Positions 1 to 7,667 of a stretch of 35,457 bases of DNA are shown piece by piece (the first letter of the stretch is position 1; each line of letters opens with the position of its first letter). Source of the stretch: Candidatus Treponema faecavium. GTDB taxonomy: Bacteria; Spirochaetota; Spirochaetia; Treponematales; Treponemataceae. Under the pieces are notes generated by a model, which was not told the DNA's origin, searched no databases, and worked only from the letters and a program-made list of their open reading frames with translations. Made by a program: the position numbers and the translations under genes. The stretch is from positions 1 through 35,457 of the forward strand of contig DXHG01000055.1 of assembly GCA_019113455.1 (NCBI GenBank), written 5' to 3'.

Positions 1-320
1 ACAGTTTTGCGAAAGCAAAACTGTGAGCGCAAGCTATTGCTTGCGCCCAGGTTCCGGGCTTGCTTCGCTGCCTAGCGTCAGCTCCGCAAGCTGCCAAGTT
101 TTGAGCTGCGCTCAAAACTTGCGACTATAAACCCACAGTGCTGGAAGGATGAGGGGGTTCGGGGGAGAAGGGACCCCGCCTCTGAAGAAGAGGTTCCCTT
201 CTCCCCCGAAAACAACTTACAGAGAATAGAAGAGAGAAAAGCACGCCCCCAGCCGCGCAGGCTGACAAAAACAAGCCCGCGGGGCACCCGCAAAGAAAAA
301 CACCCGCGCGCATCCTACCA
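1..320 (+). repeat. Composite hairpin repeat, copy 1 (hairpins, purine-rich hairpin, 54-bp-type unit)
   Basis: This gene-free stretch before the chemoreceptor is a copy of a repeat that recurs across the window. It opens with perfect hairpins: 1-24 (10-bp stem, GAAA loop), 27-46 (8-bp stem, TATT loop) and 95-121 (12-bp stem, TGC loop). Then comes a CAGTGCTGGAAG block at about 136-147, a hairpin with a perfect 16-bp stem (158-173 with 195-210) and an inner CCTCT/AGAGG stem, a block like AACTTACAGAGAATAGAAG (about 214-232), and a GCCCGCGGGGCACCCGCAAAG-like end resembling the 54-bp units at 14066-14250. No convincing protein is encoded here. The module order matches the copies near 14.7-15.3 kb, and is reversed in the copies near 14.1, 28.8 and 31.9 kb. 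Confidence 0.75.
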
Positions 321-335
321 AAGACAATTATTTTA

Positions 336-344
336 TGGTATAAC
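336..344 (+). promoter_or_regulatory. Extended -10 promoter for the chemoreceptor gene
   Basis: TGGTATAAC fits an extended -10 element (TGn followed by a TATAAT-like hexamer). Transcription would start near 351, ahead of a good GGAGG ribosome site at about 351-355 and the ATG at 366. No clear -35 box is seen, as is usual for extended -10 promoters. Inferred from sequence only. Confidence 0.45.
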
Positions 345-365
345 TACTGCGGAGGCTGTATTTCC

Positions 366-2546
366 ATGAGATTAAAGAATAAACTTGTTATTGTCGTGCT
401 TTCTGTGGCGCTGCTGCCGTTTATCGGCGGCATGTTTTTTCTCTACTATACAATACGCGATGATCTGCGGCAGACGGGAACCGCGGTGGCGGTAAAGTAC
501 GCCGATACTGTCGTGCAGGGCATCAGCAGTTACTTTAACTCATGGATGATGACGTCGGAAGTGATGAGCCGCTTTCCTGCGGTGCAGAACAAGCAGTGGC
601 TTTCCGTCGATGTGATATGCGACCGCATCGCGCGCGAACACGACGATGTTACAAGTTTTGTGATGGCGAATCTCGACGGCACGTACTGGTACAGCAATGC
701 GTCCGGCAATCCGGCGCAGGGCTACATTATCACGCAGAACGATGCGGACCCCGCTGCTGCGCCGAAAAATATCTCAAACCTTTCGTATTATAAGGCGCTC
801 ATCAGCGACAACCGCACCGGAACCGATATGCGCTATGTGTCGGAGCCGTTTATGTCGCTTGTGGACGACACCAAAATGTTCGCCATCGCATCAACGGTCT
901 TTGACGCGGACAATAAACTTACAGGCCTTATCGGCTGCACGATTACGGCAAGCTCGCTCAATAACGAATACGCGCGCCTTTTGGCAGATTTTGAAGCAAA
1001 CTTCGGCCGCGACGCGGTGCTTATCGTTACCAGCGGCGCTGACCAGCTCGTAACGCGCTATGAGTTTAACCGCGAATACGGCAGATTTATCGATTCCGCG
1101 ATAACAAGCGCCGATCTGGTGTCCCGCTCGGCGCTGCCTGCGGCGGTGCAGGATGCAATCAGGACAGCGGAAAGCGGCGGGAACGCGCAAACGTCGTTTG
1201 ACTGGGACGGAAAGCCGTATTTTATGACGAGAACGCCGCTTGAAAACGCCGACTACGCCGTCTATCTGCTTGTGCCGGAGTCGGTGCTGTTCACCACGGC
1301 GGCGCACGTGCGCAATGTGGCGGTGTGGATTGGCTTTGCAATCGCCGCCGTCGTGATTATCGCAACGTTTATTATCGGCAGCGGCATCAGCCGTTCGCTC
1401 GTGCGCACCGCGGCGGCGCTCCGCGACATATCGGAAGGTTCAGGCGATCTTACCGTGCGCCTTGAAACAAAGAACGGCGATGAAGTAGGAGACATGAGCC
1501 GCTTTTTCAACAAGTTTATAGAAACGCTTCACTCGATGATTGCCAAGATACAGCAGGAATCAGCCGCGATGGGCAGCGTGTCGTCTGATTTGGCCGTGCG
1601 CACGTCTGCGATTCAAAACGATATACAGCAGATATCGGAAAACGTTACCGACTTGAACTTCAAGACGGAAGAACAGAGCGCGTCGGCAACGGAAACGGCA
1701 AGCACAATCGAGCAGATAACGAAAAACATAGAGAGCCTTAAAAACCAGATAGAAAACCAGTCTTCCGCCGTAACGCAGTCGTCAGCCGCAATTCAGCAGA
1801 TGGTATCGAATATCAACGCCATTTCGTCAAGCCTCGACAAGGCTGCCGGCGGCTTTAAGGAACTTAAACACGCGACGGACAACGGCAAGCAGAGCATCAA
1901 CACCGTGCAGGACATGGTTACGAACGTGTCGGGACAGTCGGCAAACCTGCTTGAAACGAACGAGATTATCAACTCCATCGCGAGCCAGACGAATCTGCTT
2001 GCAATGAACGCGGCAATCGAGGCGGCGCACGCCGGAGACGCAGGCAAAGGCTTTTCTGTTGTTGCAGACGAGATACGCAAACTTGCCGAGGACTCCGCAT
2101 CTCAGTCAAAAGTCATCGCAGAAGAACTGCAGAGCATCGTTTCCAATATCGAGTCTATCGTAGGAGCAACGACGCAGGCGGAAACGGCGTTTGATACGAT
2201 CGTATCGCAGATTGCGGCGTCAAGCGATCTTATTGAGCAGATAAGTTTTGCGATGAAAGAACAGAACGAAGGAAGCAAGCAAGTGCTTGAGGCGCTCGAA
2301 AATATCCGCGATATTACTGTTGAGATACGCGACGGTTCCGTTGAAATGAACGAAGGCACGTCGGTAATTCTGCGCGAAATGACGCGCCTTACCGATCTCT
2401 CGCAGCAGGTGCAGGAAAACGCGCACCATATTGCGCAGGCGATAGAGGAAATCAGCGGCTCTATTGAAGAAATCGGTCATGATTCCGAACAGAACAACGG
2501 TTCTGTTACGGAGCTTACAAAGCTCACCAGCAAGTTTAAGCTCTGA
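366..2546 (+). CDS. Methyl-accepting chemotaxis protein with dCache-type sensor
   Basis: Transmembrane chemoreceptor that would signal to CheA/CheW and the flagellar motor. A membrane segment lies at residues 7-30. A periplasmic region of about 280 residues (35-312) reads like a double Cache ligand-binding domain. A second membrane segment is at about 316-341 and a HAMP domain at about 342-395. The cytoplasmic helical hairpin follows, with the conserved tip SQTNLLAMNAAIEAAHAG near residues 540-557 and then GFSVVADEIRKLAEDS. The rest is heptad-like coiled coil rich in Gln, Glu and Ser, suitable for adaptation sites. The length of 726 residues is normal for a Cache receptor. No C-terminal pentapeptide tether is seen. 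The start is fixed by GGAGG 10 nt upstream. The ligand cannot be told from sequence. No chemotaxis gene adjoins it, so it is probably an orphan receptor transcribed alone. Confidence 0.95.
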   Translation: MRLKNKLVIVVLSVALLPFIGGMFFLYYTIRDDLRQTGTAVAVKYADTVVQGISSYFNSWMMTSEVMSRFPAVQNKQWLSVDVICDRIAREHDDVTSFVMANLDGTYWYSNASGNPAQGYIITQNDADPAAAPKNISNLSYYKALISDNRTGTDMRYVSEPFMSLVDDTKMFAIASTVFDADNKLTGLIGCTITASSLNNEYARLLADFEANFGRDAVLIVTSGADQLVTRYEFNREYGRFIDSAITSADLVSRSALPAAVQDAIRTAESGGNAQTSFDWDGKPYFMTRTPLENADYAVYLLVPESVLFTTAAHVRNVAVWIGFAIAAVVIIATFIIGSGISRSLVRTAAALRDISEGSGDLTVRLETKNGDEVGDMSRFFNKFIETLHSMIAKIQQESAAMGSVSSDLAVRTSAIQNDIQQISENVTDLNFKTEEQSASATETASTIEQITKNIESLKNQIENQSSAVTQSSAAIQQMVSNINAISSSLDKAAGGFKELKHATDNGKQSINTVQDMVTNVSGQSANLLETNEIINSIASQTNLLAMNAAIEAAHAGDAGKGFSVVADEIRKLAEDSASQSKVIAEELQSIVSNIESIVGATTQAETAFDTIVSQIAASSDLIEQISFAMKEQNEGSKQVLEALENIRDITVEIRDGSVEMNEGTSVILREMTRLTDLSQQVQENAHHIAQAIEEISGSIEEIGHDSEQNNGSVTELTKLTSKFKL

Positions 2547-2627
2547 GCGCTCAGGGCGGCGCGCAGTATGCCGCTCTCTGCGCGGCGGCTGTTCGCGTGT
2601 AATTTATCCGCGCGTGTATGGTTTATT

Positions 2628-2663
2628 TATAGTAGGTTTTTCTTGAATAAAATCTACTATAAT
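2628..2663 (+). promoter_or_regulatory. Probable lemA promoter with overlapping inverted repeat
   Basis: A TATAAT hexamer at 2658-2663 lies 42 nt before the lemA start. It overlaps the right arm of an 8-bp inverted repeat, TATAGTAG (2628-2635) and CTACTATA (2654-2661). The -35 region is poor (GGTTTT at 17-bp spacing), so the inverted repeat may be an operator. The promoter is inferred; the repeat is seen directly. Confidence 0.4.
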
Positions 2664-2705
2664 ATATGCTGCGGACTTGCAGAAACCAGCCGCAGCGGAG
2701 GTGAT

Positions 2706-3317
2706 ATGAAAGGCGGAACGAAAGCGCTGCTTGCTGTGTGTGTTATTGCCGCTGCCGTAGGTATCGGCATCTATGCGTCTTTTGCCAATACGTACAACCG
2801 CATAGTGGCGCTTGAAGAAACAGTTGAAAGCCAGTGGGGGCAGGTGCAGAACGTGTATCAGCGCCGGCTTGACCTGATTCCTAATCTCGTAGAAACAGTG
2901 CGGGCAGCGGCGGCGCACGAAGAAGATGTCTTTACCGAAATTGCCGAAGCGCGAAGCCGCGCCGGAGGCGTTGTTACGCTTTCTGCGGATGCGCTTGACG
3001 ATCCGCAGGCGTTCGCGCGCTTTCAGCAGGCGCAGGGCGCGCTCTCATCGGCATTGCAGCGCCTCCTGTCAGTAAGTGAAAACTATCCAGAGCTGCGCGC
3101 AAATGAGAACTTTCTTGCACTGCAGGATCAGCTTGAAGGCACGGAAAACAGAATATCCGTGGAACGCCGCCGCTTTAACGAAGCCGTGCGCGAGTACAAC
3201 ACGTATATCAGGCAGTTTCCCCGCGTCATAATCGCGAAAACCGCAGGCTTTAACGAAAAGCAATACTTTTCCGCTGATGATGAAGCGGCGCGGGCACCCG
3301 CGGTTTCATTTGAGTAA
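2706..3317 (+). CDS. lemA: LemA family protein
   Basis: A 203-residue LemA family protein. An N-terminal membrane anchor (about residues 7-28) is followed by the family hallmark NTYNRIVALEETVESQWGQV and RRLDLIPNLVETVRAAAAHE, then a mostly helical body. LemA proteins are anchored at the cytoplasmic membrane with the helical domain outside; their biochemical role is not settled. The start at 2706 was chosen because GGAGG lies just before it and because the preceding in-frame stretch reads as non-coding. It is the first gene of a tight three-gene cluster with two TPM-domain proteins (gaps of 19 nt and 1 nt), an arrangement often seen for LemA. Confidence 0.93.
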   Translation: MKGGTKALLAVCVIAAAVGIGIYASFANTYNRIVALEETVESQWGQVQNVYQRRLDLIPNLVETVRAAAAHEEDVFTEIAEARSRAGGVVTLSADALDDPQAFARFQQAQGALSSALQRLLSVSENYPELRANENFLALQDQLEGTENRISVERRRFNEAVREYNTYIRQFPRVIIAKTAGFNEKQYFSADDEAARAPAVSFE

Positions 3318-3336
3318 CGGCAAACGGAGCGGCAGT

Positions 3337-4029
3337 ATGAAAACCGATACGCTGATAAAAAAACTCAAACTTACGGACAGCTCGTTTGCCCGCATTAAAG
3401 AGGCGGTTGCGCAGGCGGAACAGCACACGAGCGGAGAGATAGCGCTTGCGCTCACGTACGAAAGCGACACGTATGCGTTTTACGAGCTCTTTGCCGCGCT
3501 TACTGTGGGTTCGCTCGTGTTCGCGGTTCTGCTCCCGTTTGCACAGCCGCTGGAACAGCTGCTTGACAGTCTGTTCTGGCAGCCGTCGCCGGTGTACCTG
3601 CCGCTTTTTTTGTGGATGAGCTGCTTCGGCGTTATCATCGCGTGCTACTGTATTTTTAATATCGAGCCGATAGACCGCCGCATTGTGCCGCGTTCGGCGC
3701 AGTACCGCGCCGTGTGGAACCGCAGCCTGCGCTGTTTTACCGAAAGCGGCGTGTATCACACGGAGCGCCATTCAGGCATACTGATATTCGTGTCGTATCT
3801 TGAGCGGCAGGTGCGCATTGTTGCGGATAACGGCATAAGCAAAAAAATCTCAACCGATTTGTGGAACCTTATCGCAGGCGAGCTTGCCGCAGGTATTTCA
3901 GAAGGCAGGGCGGAAGATTCGTTTATTCAGGCGGTGCGCCGCTGCGGCGAGCTGCTTGCGGAACATTTTCCTGCACACAAAGAAAACCCCAACGAGCTTG
4001 CTGACGGCTTAGTTGTTCTGGAGGACTGA
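3337..4029 (+). CDS. TPM-domain membrane protein (LemA cluster)
   Basis: A 230-residue protein with an N-terminal helical part, two membrane segments in the middle (about residues 50-75 and 88-108), and a C-terminal half resembling a TPM domain: HSGILIFVSYLERQVRIVAD and then SKKISTDLWNLIAGELAAG. It lacks the signal peptide and glycine-rich tail of its neighbour, so it is the second, internally anchored TPM type commonly paired with YgcG-like proteins. The start at 3337 follows GGAGCGG; an earlier in-frame ATG at 3277 would overlap lemA by 41 nt and lacks a ribosome site. The function is unknown; a role in envelope homeostasis or photosystem-like repair is only known for distant relatives. Confidence 0.8.
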   Translation: MKTDTLIKKLKLTDSSFARIKEAVAQAEQHTSGEIALALTYESDTYAFYELFAALTVGSLVFAVLLPFAQPLEQLLDSLFWQPSPVYLPLFLWMSCFGVIIACYCIFNIEPIDRRIVPRSAQYRAVWNRSLRCFTESGVYHTERHSGILIFVSYLERQVRIVADNGISKKISTDLWNLIAGELAAGISEGRAEDSFIQAVRRCGELLAEHFPAHKENPNELADGLVVLED

Positions 4030-4030
4030 T

Positions 4031-4780
4031 ATGACACGACGGTTACGCTGCATGACCGCGGTGCTCTGCCTGTGCGCAGCACTGCCGCTTGCCGCCCAAA
4101 TCTCCATACCGGAGCTGTTTGCTCCGGTTATGGATACGGCGGATATGCTTTCGCAGGAGCAGGAACACACGCTTGATACATATCTGCGGCGTTTAAGCTC
4201 CGATACCGGCGTGCAGATCGTCGTGTTTACGCTGCCTTCGCTTGGGGAATACAGCATTGAATCGTATTCCCTTGCCGCAGCAGAAGCCTGGCAGCTCGGT
4301 CAGGAGGGAGCCGATAACGGCGCGCTTTTGACAGTCGCGCTTGCCGAGCGCAGTATCCGCATAGAGACCGGCTACGGGCTTGAAGCAGACCTGACCGACG
4401 CGCAGTGCGGGCTTATTATACGGAATATCATTGCGCCGCGGTTTCAGCAGAACGACTACGCAGGCGGCATATTCGCCGGCGTACAGGCGATGGCGAGCGC
4501 CGCTGCAGGCGAACAGGCGGCGCAGGGCCTTGCAGCAAGTGAAGAAATTGAGCAGGCGATGTCGGATCGGCGATTCGATTTCAGTATTACTGATATTATC
4601 ACCGTTATCGCGATTGTCTTTATCGTTATGTGGTTCAATCCGGTCATAGGCAGCGCGTATACAGGCCGCCGCTTCCGGCGCACCGCCGGCGGCCGCTTTA
4701 AAAGCGGTGGTTTCAAAGGCGGCGGCTTTAAGGGCGGCGGCGGAAGATTCGGCGGCGGCGGCGCGTCAGGAAGCTGGTAA
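4031..4780 (+). CDS. YgcG-like TPM-domain protein with Gly-rich tail
   Basis: A 249-residue exported, membrane-anchored protein. The signal peptide runs to about residue 23 (LCLCAALPLAAQ). The TPM domain follows with its usual motifs: VMDTADMLSQEQEHTLDTYL, TGVQIVVFTLPSLG, NGALLTVALAERSIRIETGY and NDYAGGIFAGVQAM. One membrane segment lies at about residues 184-205. The tail is a Gly/Phe/Arg repeat (GGFKGGGFKGGGGRFGGGGA), typical of YgcG proteins. GGAGG ends 6 nt before the ATG, and the stop of the upstream gene is 1 nt away, so translation is probably coupled. It is the third gene of the lemA cluster. The molecular role is unknown. Confidence 0.9.
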   Translation: MTRRLRCMTAVLCLCAALPLAAQISIPELFAPVMDTADMLSQEQEHTLDTYLRRLSSDTGVQIVVFTLPSLGEYSIESYSLAAAEAWQLGQEGADNGALLTVALAERSIRIETGYGLEADLTDAQCGLIIRNIIAPRFQQNDYAGGIFAGVQAMASAAAGEQAAQGLAASEEIEQAMSDRRFDFSITDIITVIAIVFIVMWFNPVIGSAYTGRRFRRTAGGRFKSGGFKGGGFKGGGGRFGGGGASGSW

Positions 4781-4829
4781 CGGGCTTACCACAGTGCAGT
4801 ATCCGCCCGCGCGGCAAGCTGCAAAACAG

Positions 4830-4858
4830 CTGACTCTTTACCGTCATTTTGATATACT
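4830..4858 (+). promoter_or_regulatory. Promoter of ychJ, nearly leaderless
   Basis: A -35-like CTGACT (4830-4835), a 17-bp spacer and TATACT (4853-4858) preceded by TGA, an extended -10. The expected start of transcription, about 4865, is 3 nt before the ATG at 4868. No ribosome site is present, which fits a leaderless message. Confidence 0.5.
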
Positions 4859-4867
4859 AGGCGTATT

Positions 4868-5371
4868 ATGAGCACAGAAAACACAGAACTTTGTCCCTGC
4901 GGTTCAGGGAAGCCATACAGCAGCTGCTGTTATCCAATCATACAGGGCACCGTTTTGGCGCCCACAGCTGAGGCGCTGATGCGGGCGCGCTATACCGCGT
5001 ATGTAAAGCACGAAATTGATTTTATCATTGACACCTGCGAACATGCCGAAGGCATTAACGAAATAGACCGCAATGCGACAATCGCATGGAGCAACGAGTC
5101 CGTATGGCAGGGCCTTAAAATACTGCGTACGGAAAAAGGCACAGAAAACGATACGGAAGGCGTTGTCGAGTTTGAGGCAACATACACGCGCAAGGGCCTG
5201 CGCGATGTGCACCACGAGACAGGCAGCTTTAAGAAGATAGACGGCAAGTGGCTGTACTCCGTCGGCGTGCTGAAAACGACAACCATCGTGCGCGAAGGCA
5301 AAAAAATCGGGCGCAACGAGCGGTGCCCGTGCGGTTCAGGAAGGAAATATAAGCAGTGCTGCGGCCGCTGA
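4868..5371 (+). CDS. ychJ: YchJ family protein with two SEC-C zinc motifs
   Basis: A 167-residue YchJ (UPF0225) protein. It has two SEC-C motifs, CPCGSGKPYSSCC at residues 9-21 and CPCGSGRKYKQCC near the C-terminus (153-165). Each can bind zinc through C-x-C-x8-C-C. Between them lies the NTF2-like YchJ domain, beginning PTAEALMRARYTAYVKHEID. The length is typical. The function is unproven; SEC-C motifs in SecA bind SecB and ribosomes, so a link to protein handling is plausible. There is no Shine-Dalgarno sequence before the ATG. The rlmB-like gene begins 11 nt after the stop, so both are probably co-transcribed. Confidence 0.92.
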   Translation: MSTENTELCPCGSGKPYSSCCYPIIQGTVLAPTAEALMRARYTAYVKHEIDFIIDTCEHAEGINEIDRNATIAWSNESVWQGLKILRTEKGTENDTEGVVEFEATYTRKGLRDVHHETGSFKKIDGKWLYSVGVLKTTTIVREGKKIGRNERCPCGSGRKYKQCCGR

Positions 5372-5382
5372 CAGACGGCGCC

Positions 5383-6165
5383 ATGCAGTATGAACTCATA
5401 ACGGGTTTTCATGCCGTTGAGGAGCGGCTGCGCCGCATCGCGCGTTCTGCGGATACGGGCACGGCGCAGTCAGAACTCCTGTACACAGCGGGAGCGGGGC
5501 CGCGCGTAAAAAAGATAGCGGCAGCGGCCGCACGCGCCCGTATCCCCTGCAAAGAAACAACGCGGGCAGAACTTGACGCGCTTGTGTCGCGCCTTGAACC
5601 TGCGTGCCGAGATCACCGCGGGCTTGTGCTGCGCTGCGCGGCTTTGCAGACAGCAGAAACGCAGCTTGACGCGTATCTTTCTGCGCTCAGCCGTCCCGGC
5701 ACGGAAAAGCAGTGCGTCATCGTGCTTGATTCGATTACCGACCCGCACAACACCGGCGCGATACTGCGCAGCTGCGACCAGTTCGGCGTGTCGCTTGCGC
5801 TGCTGCCCGAACGGCGCGGAGCGCAGGCAGGCAGCGCCGCCGTGTCTCGCGCGAGCGCCGGAGCTGACTCATGGGTGCCGTTCTGCCGCACGGCAAACCT
5901 TGTGCGCGCCGTGCAGCAGCTCAAAGACGCAGGGTTCTGGGTATACGGCGCCGATGCTGACGGCGAGCCGCTGCCGAACGTGGAGTTCACACCGCGTTCC
6001 GTTATCGTCATGGGAAGCGAGGGAAACGGCATCGCCCCGCTCTTACGCAGACAGTGCGACTGTATCGTCTCCATTCCCACGTGCGGCAGGCTTGACAGTC
6101 TCAACGTGTCAGTCGCGGCAGGCATACTGCTTTATGCCTGCACGTCCGCACATGCACGACGCTGA
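5383..6165 (+). CDS. rlmB: TrmH/SpoU family rRNA 2'-O-methyltransferase (RlmB-like)
   Basis: A 260-residue SpoU-family enzyme that would transfer a methyl group from S-adenosylmethionine to a ribose 2'-OH, probably 23S rRNA G2251. The N-terminal RNA-binding domain starts YELITGFHAVEERLRR. The catalytic knot carries motif 1 (DSITDPHNTGAILRSCDQFG), motif 2 (VIVMGSEGNGIAPLLRRQCD) and motif 3 (SLNVSVAAGILLY); the Asn, Arg, Glu and Ser/Asn residues expected for SpoU are present. The start at ATG 5383 matches the usual family N-terminus; an in-frame GTG at 5356 would overlap ychJ. It sits between ychJ and the hemolysin III gene with short gaps. The exact target base is inferred from RlmB-like length and N-terminus and could be another site. 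Confidence 0.85.
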   Translation: MQYELITGFHAVEERLRRIARSADTGTAQSELLYTAGAGPRVKKIAAAAARARIPCKETTRAELDALVSRLEPACRDHRGLVLRCAALQTAETQLDAYLSALSRPGTEKQCVIVLDSITDPHNTGAILRSCDQFGVSLALLPERRGAQAGSAAVSRASAGADSWVPFCRTANLVRAVQQLKDAGFWVYGADADGEPLPNVEFTPRSVIVMGSEGNGIAPLLRRQCDCIVSIPTCGRLDSLNVSVAAGILLYACTSAHARR

Positions 6166-6182
6166 ACAAAGAGCGCAAACAC

Positions 6183-7019
6183 ATGACGGAACTGCATACC
6201 CGCCTCAAAGAACTGCGCCGCGCAAAAAAAGACCGGCTTTGCGCCGTTCGCGCGGCGTATAAAAAAGAAAAAACAGCGCTTATCGCAGACTATTACCAGC
6301 GCACGGATCCTGAAAAAGCGCGGCGCATACTTGAACGCCGCGAACTGCGTGAACAGCGCAGAGCTGAACAGGCGGCGCTGCCCAAACGCTACACGCTCGG
6401 GGAAGAAATCTTCAATTCTGTAACGCACGGCATCGGCGCGGGGCTTTCGATAGCAGCGCTCGTGCTGCTTATCGTGCGCGCTGCCGTTCATGCGCCGCGC
6501 CCTGCCGCAGGTGCGTATATCACCGGCTTTACGATATTCGGCGCAGCGCTCTTTATTCTCTATCTGATGTCAACGCTGTATCACGCGCTTACGCCGTACG
6601 GCGCGAAAAAGGTGTTCGCGGTGTTTGACCATTCTTCTATTTATCTGCTCATAGCAGGAACGTATACGCCATTTTGCCTCACAGCGCTCAGCGGTACGCT
6701 TGGCTGGGTGCTGTTCGGCGTTATCTGGGCGCTTGCTGCCGCCGGCATTACGTGCTATGCAGTATTCGGCAGCAGAATACGGGCGGTCTCTGCCGTAACC
6801 TACATACTCATGGGCTGGCTTGTCCTGTTCGCGATTAAGCCGCTTGCCGCTTCGCTCCCGCCGGTGAGCTTTAAACTGCTCATCGCCGGAGGCGCTGCGT
6901 ATACCGCAGGGTTTGTGTTTTACGCACTCAAGCGCATAAAGTGGATGCACTGCGTATGGCACCTGTTTGTGCTTGCAGGCAGCGTCCTGCACTTCTTTTC
7001 GGTGTATTTTTCTATTTAA
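6183..7019 (+). CDS. Hemolysin III family (PAQR-like) membrane protein with N-terminal extension
   Basis: A 278-residue seven-helix membrane protein of the hemolysin III/YqfA family, related to PAQR receptors. The conserved polar residues are in place: NSVTHGIGAG, STLYHAL, FDHSSIYLLIAGTYTPF and the C-terminal HCVWHLFVLAGSVLHFF with its metal-site histidines. Despite the name, members are not established haemolysins; hydrolase or lipid-homeostasis roles are suspected. The first 70 or so residues are an unusual, highly charged helical extension rich in Arg, Lys and Glu, because typical members are about 210 residues and start near the EEIFNSVTHG motif. The gene follows rlmB by 17 nt. It converges on hisB with 15 nt between the stops. 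Confidence 0.88.
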   Translation: MTELHTRLKELRRAKKDRLCAVRAAYKKEKTALIADYYQRTDPEKARRILERRELREQRRAEQAALPKRYTLGEEIFNSVTHGIGAGLSIAALVLLIVRAAVHAPRPAAGAYITGFTIFGAALFILYLMSTLYHALTPYGAKKVFAVFDHSSIYLLIAGTYTPFCLTALSGTLGWVLFGVIWALAAAGITCYAVFGSRIRAVSAVTYILMGWLVLFAIKPLAASLPPVSFKLLIAGGAAYTAGFVFYALKRIKWMHCVWHLFVLAGSVLHFFSVYFSI

Positions 7020-7034
7020 ACAGCACGGCGGCGA

Positions 7035-7655
7035 TTATACGATAATCCCTTTTGTGGAAGGAACCGCGCCGCCGCGGCGCCCGTCAATACGCACCGCATC
7101 CCGTATTGCACGGGCGGCTGCCTTAAACGACGCTTCAAGTTTATGATGATCGCTTCTGCCGCGCAGTACGTCGATATGCAGTGTACACAGCGCACCTGAT
7201 ACAAAGCCCTGCCAGAAATCCGCCGCCGTATCGGTCTGAAAACTCGCCGCTCCCTGTTTGCACGCGGACACAAGCGGCACGCCAGAAAGCGCTGCGTTAT
7301 ACACGAGATACGCACGCCCGCCGAAATCGACCGCCGCGCGCGCGAGCGTCTCATCCATTGGAAAGAGTGAACTGCCGCTGCGGTAAATGCCCGCACAGTC
7401 TCCGAGCGCCTGGGCAAACGCCCTGCCAATCGTAATGCCTGTATCTTCAACGAGATGGTGCTGGTCAACATCCGTATCGCCGCTGATGCGCCCCGAAAGA
7501 TCAAACAGCCCGTGTGCGCAGAACGCGCTGAGCATATGGTCGAAAAAGCCGATGGGGCACTCAACCGCGTATACGCCGCTTCCGTCAAGATTCAGCGTAA
7601 GCTGTATGTCGGTTTCTTTTGTTGTTCGCGTCAGCGACGCAAGGCGCTCCTGCAT
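7035..7655 (-). CDS. hisB: Imidazoleglycerol-phosphate dehydratase
   Basis: A 206-residue enzyme of histidine synthesis that dehydrates imidazole-glycerol phosphate to imidazole-acetol phosphate. All family blocks are present: FFDHMLSAFCAHG, DQHHLVEDTGI with the metal-binding HHxxED, MDETLARAAVDFGGRAY, SDHHKLEASFKAAARAIRDA with the second HHxxE, and VPSTKG at the end. It is the single-domain form without the fused phosphatase found in enterobacteria. The ATG follows AAGGAAC and lies 12 nt after the hisG stop. Other his genes are not in this window. Confidence 0.97.
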   Translation of the reverse strand: MQERLASLTRTTKETDIQLTLNLDGSGVYAVECPIGFFDHMLSAFCAHGLFDLSGRISGDTDVDQHHLVEDTGITIGRAFAQALGDCAGIYRSGSSLFPMDETLARAAVDFGGRAYLVYNAALSGVPLVSACKQGAASFQTDTAADFWQGFVSGALCTLHIDVLRGRSDHHKLEASFKAAARAIRDAVRIDGRRGGAVPSTKGIIV

Positions 7656-7667
7656 TGCACGTTCCTT

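Noticed and set aside
2568..2705. Upstream extension of lemA
   Set aside because: The extension has no membrane-protein start of LemA type. The GGAGG site lies directly before the ATG at 2706.
5573..6262. Second long open frame overlapping the rlmB-like gene
   Set aside because: It is a shifted-frame shadow rich in Arg, Cys and Ser. The SpoU motifs lie in the frame 5383-6165.
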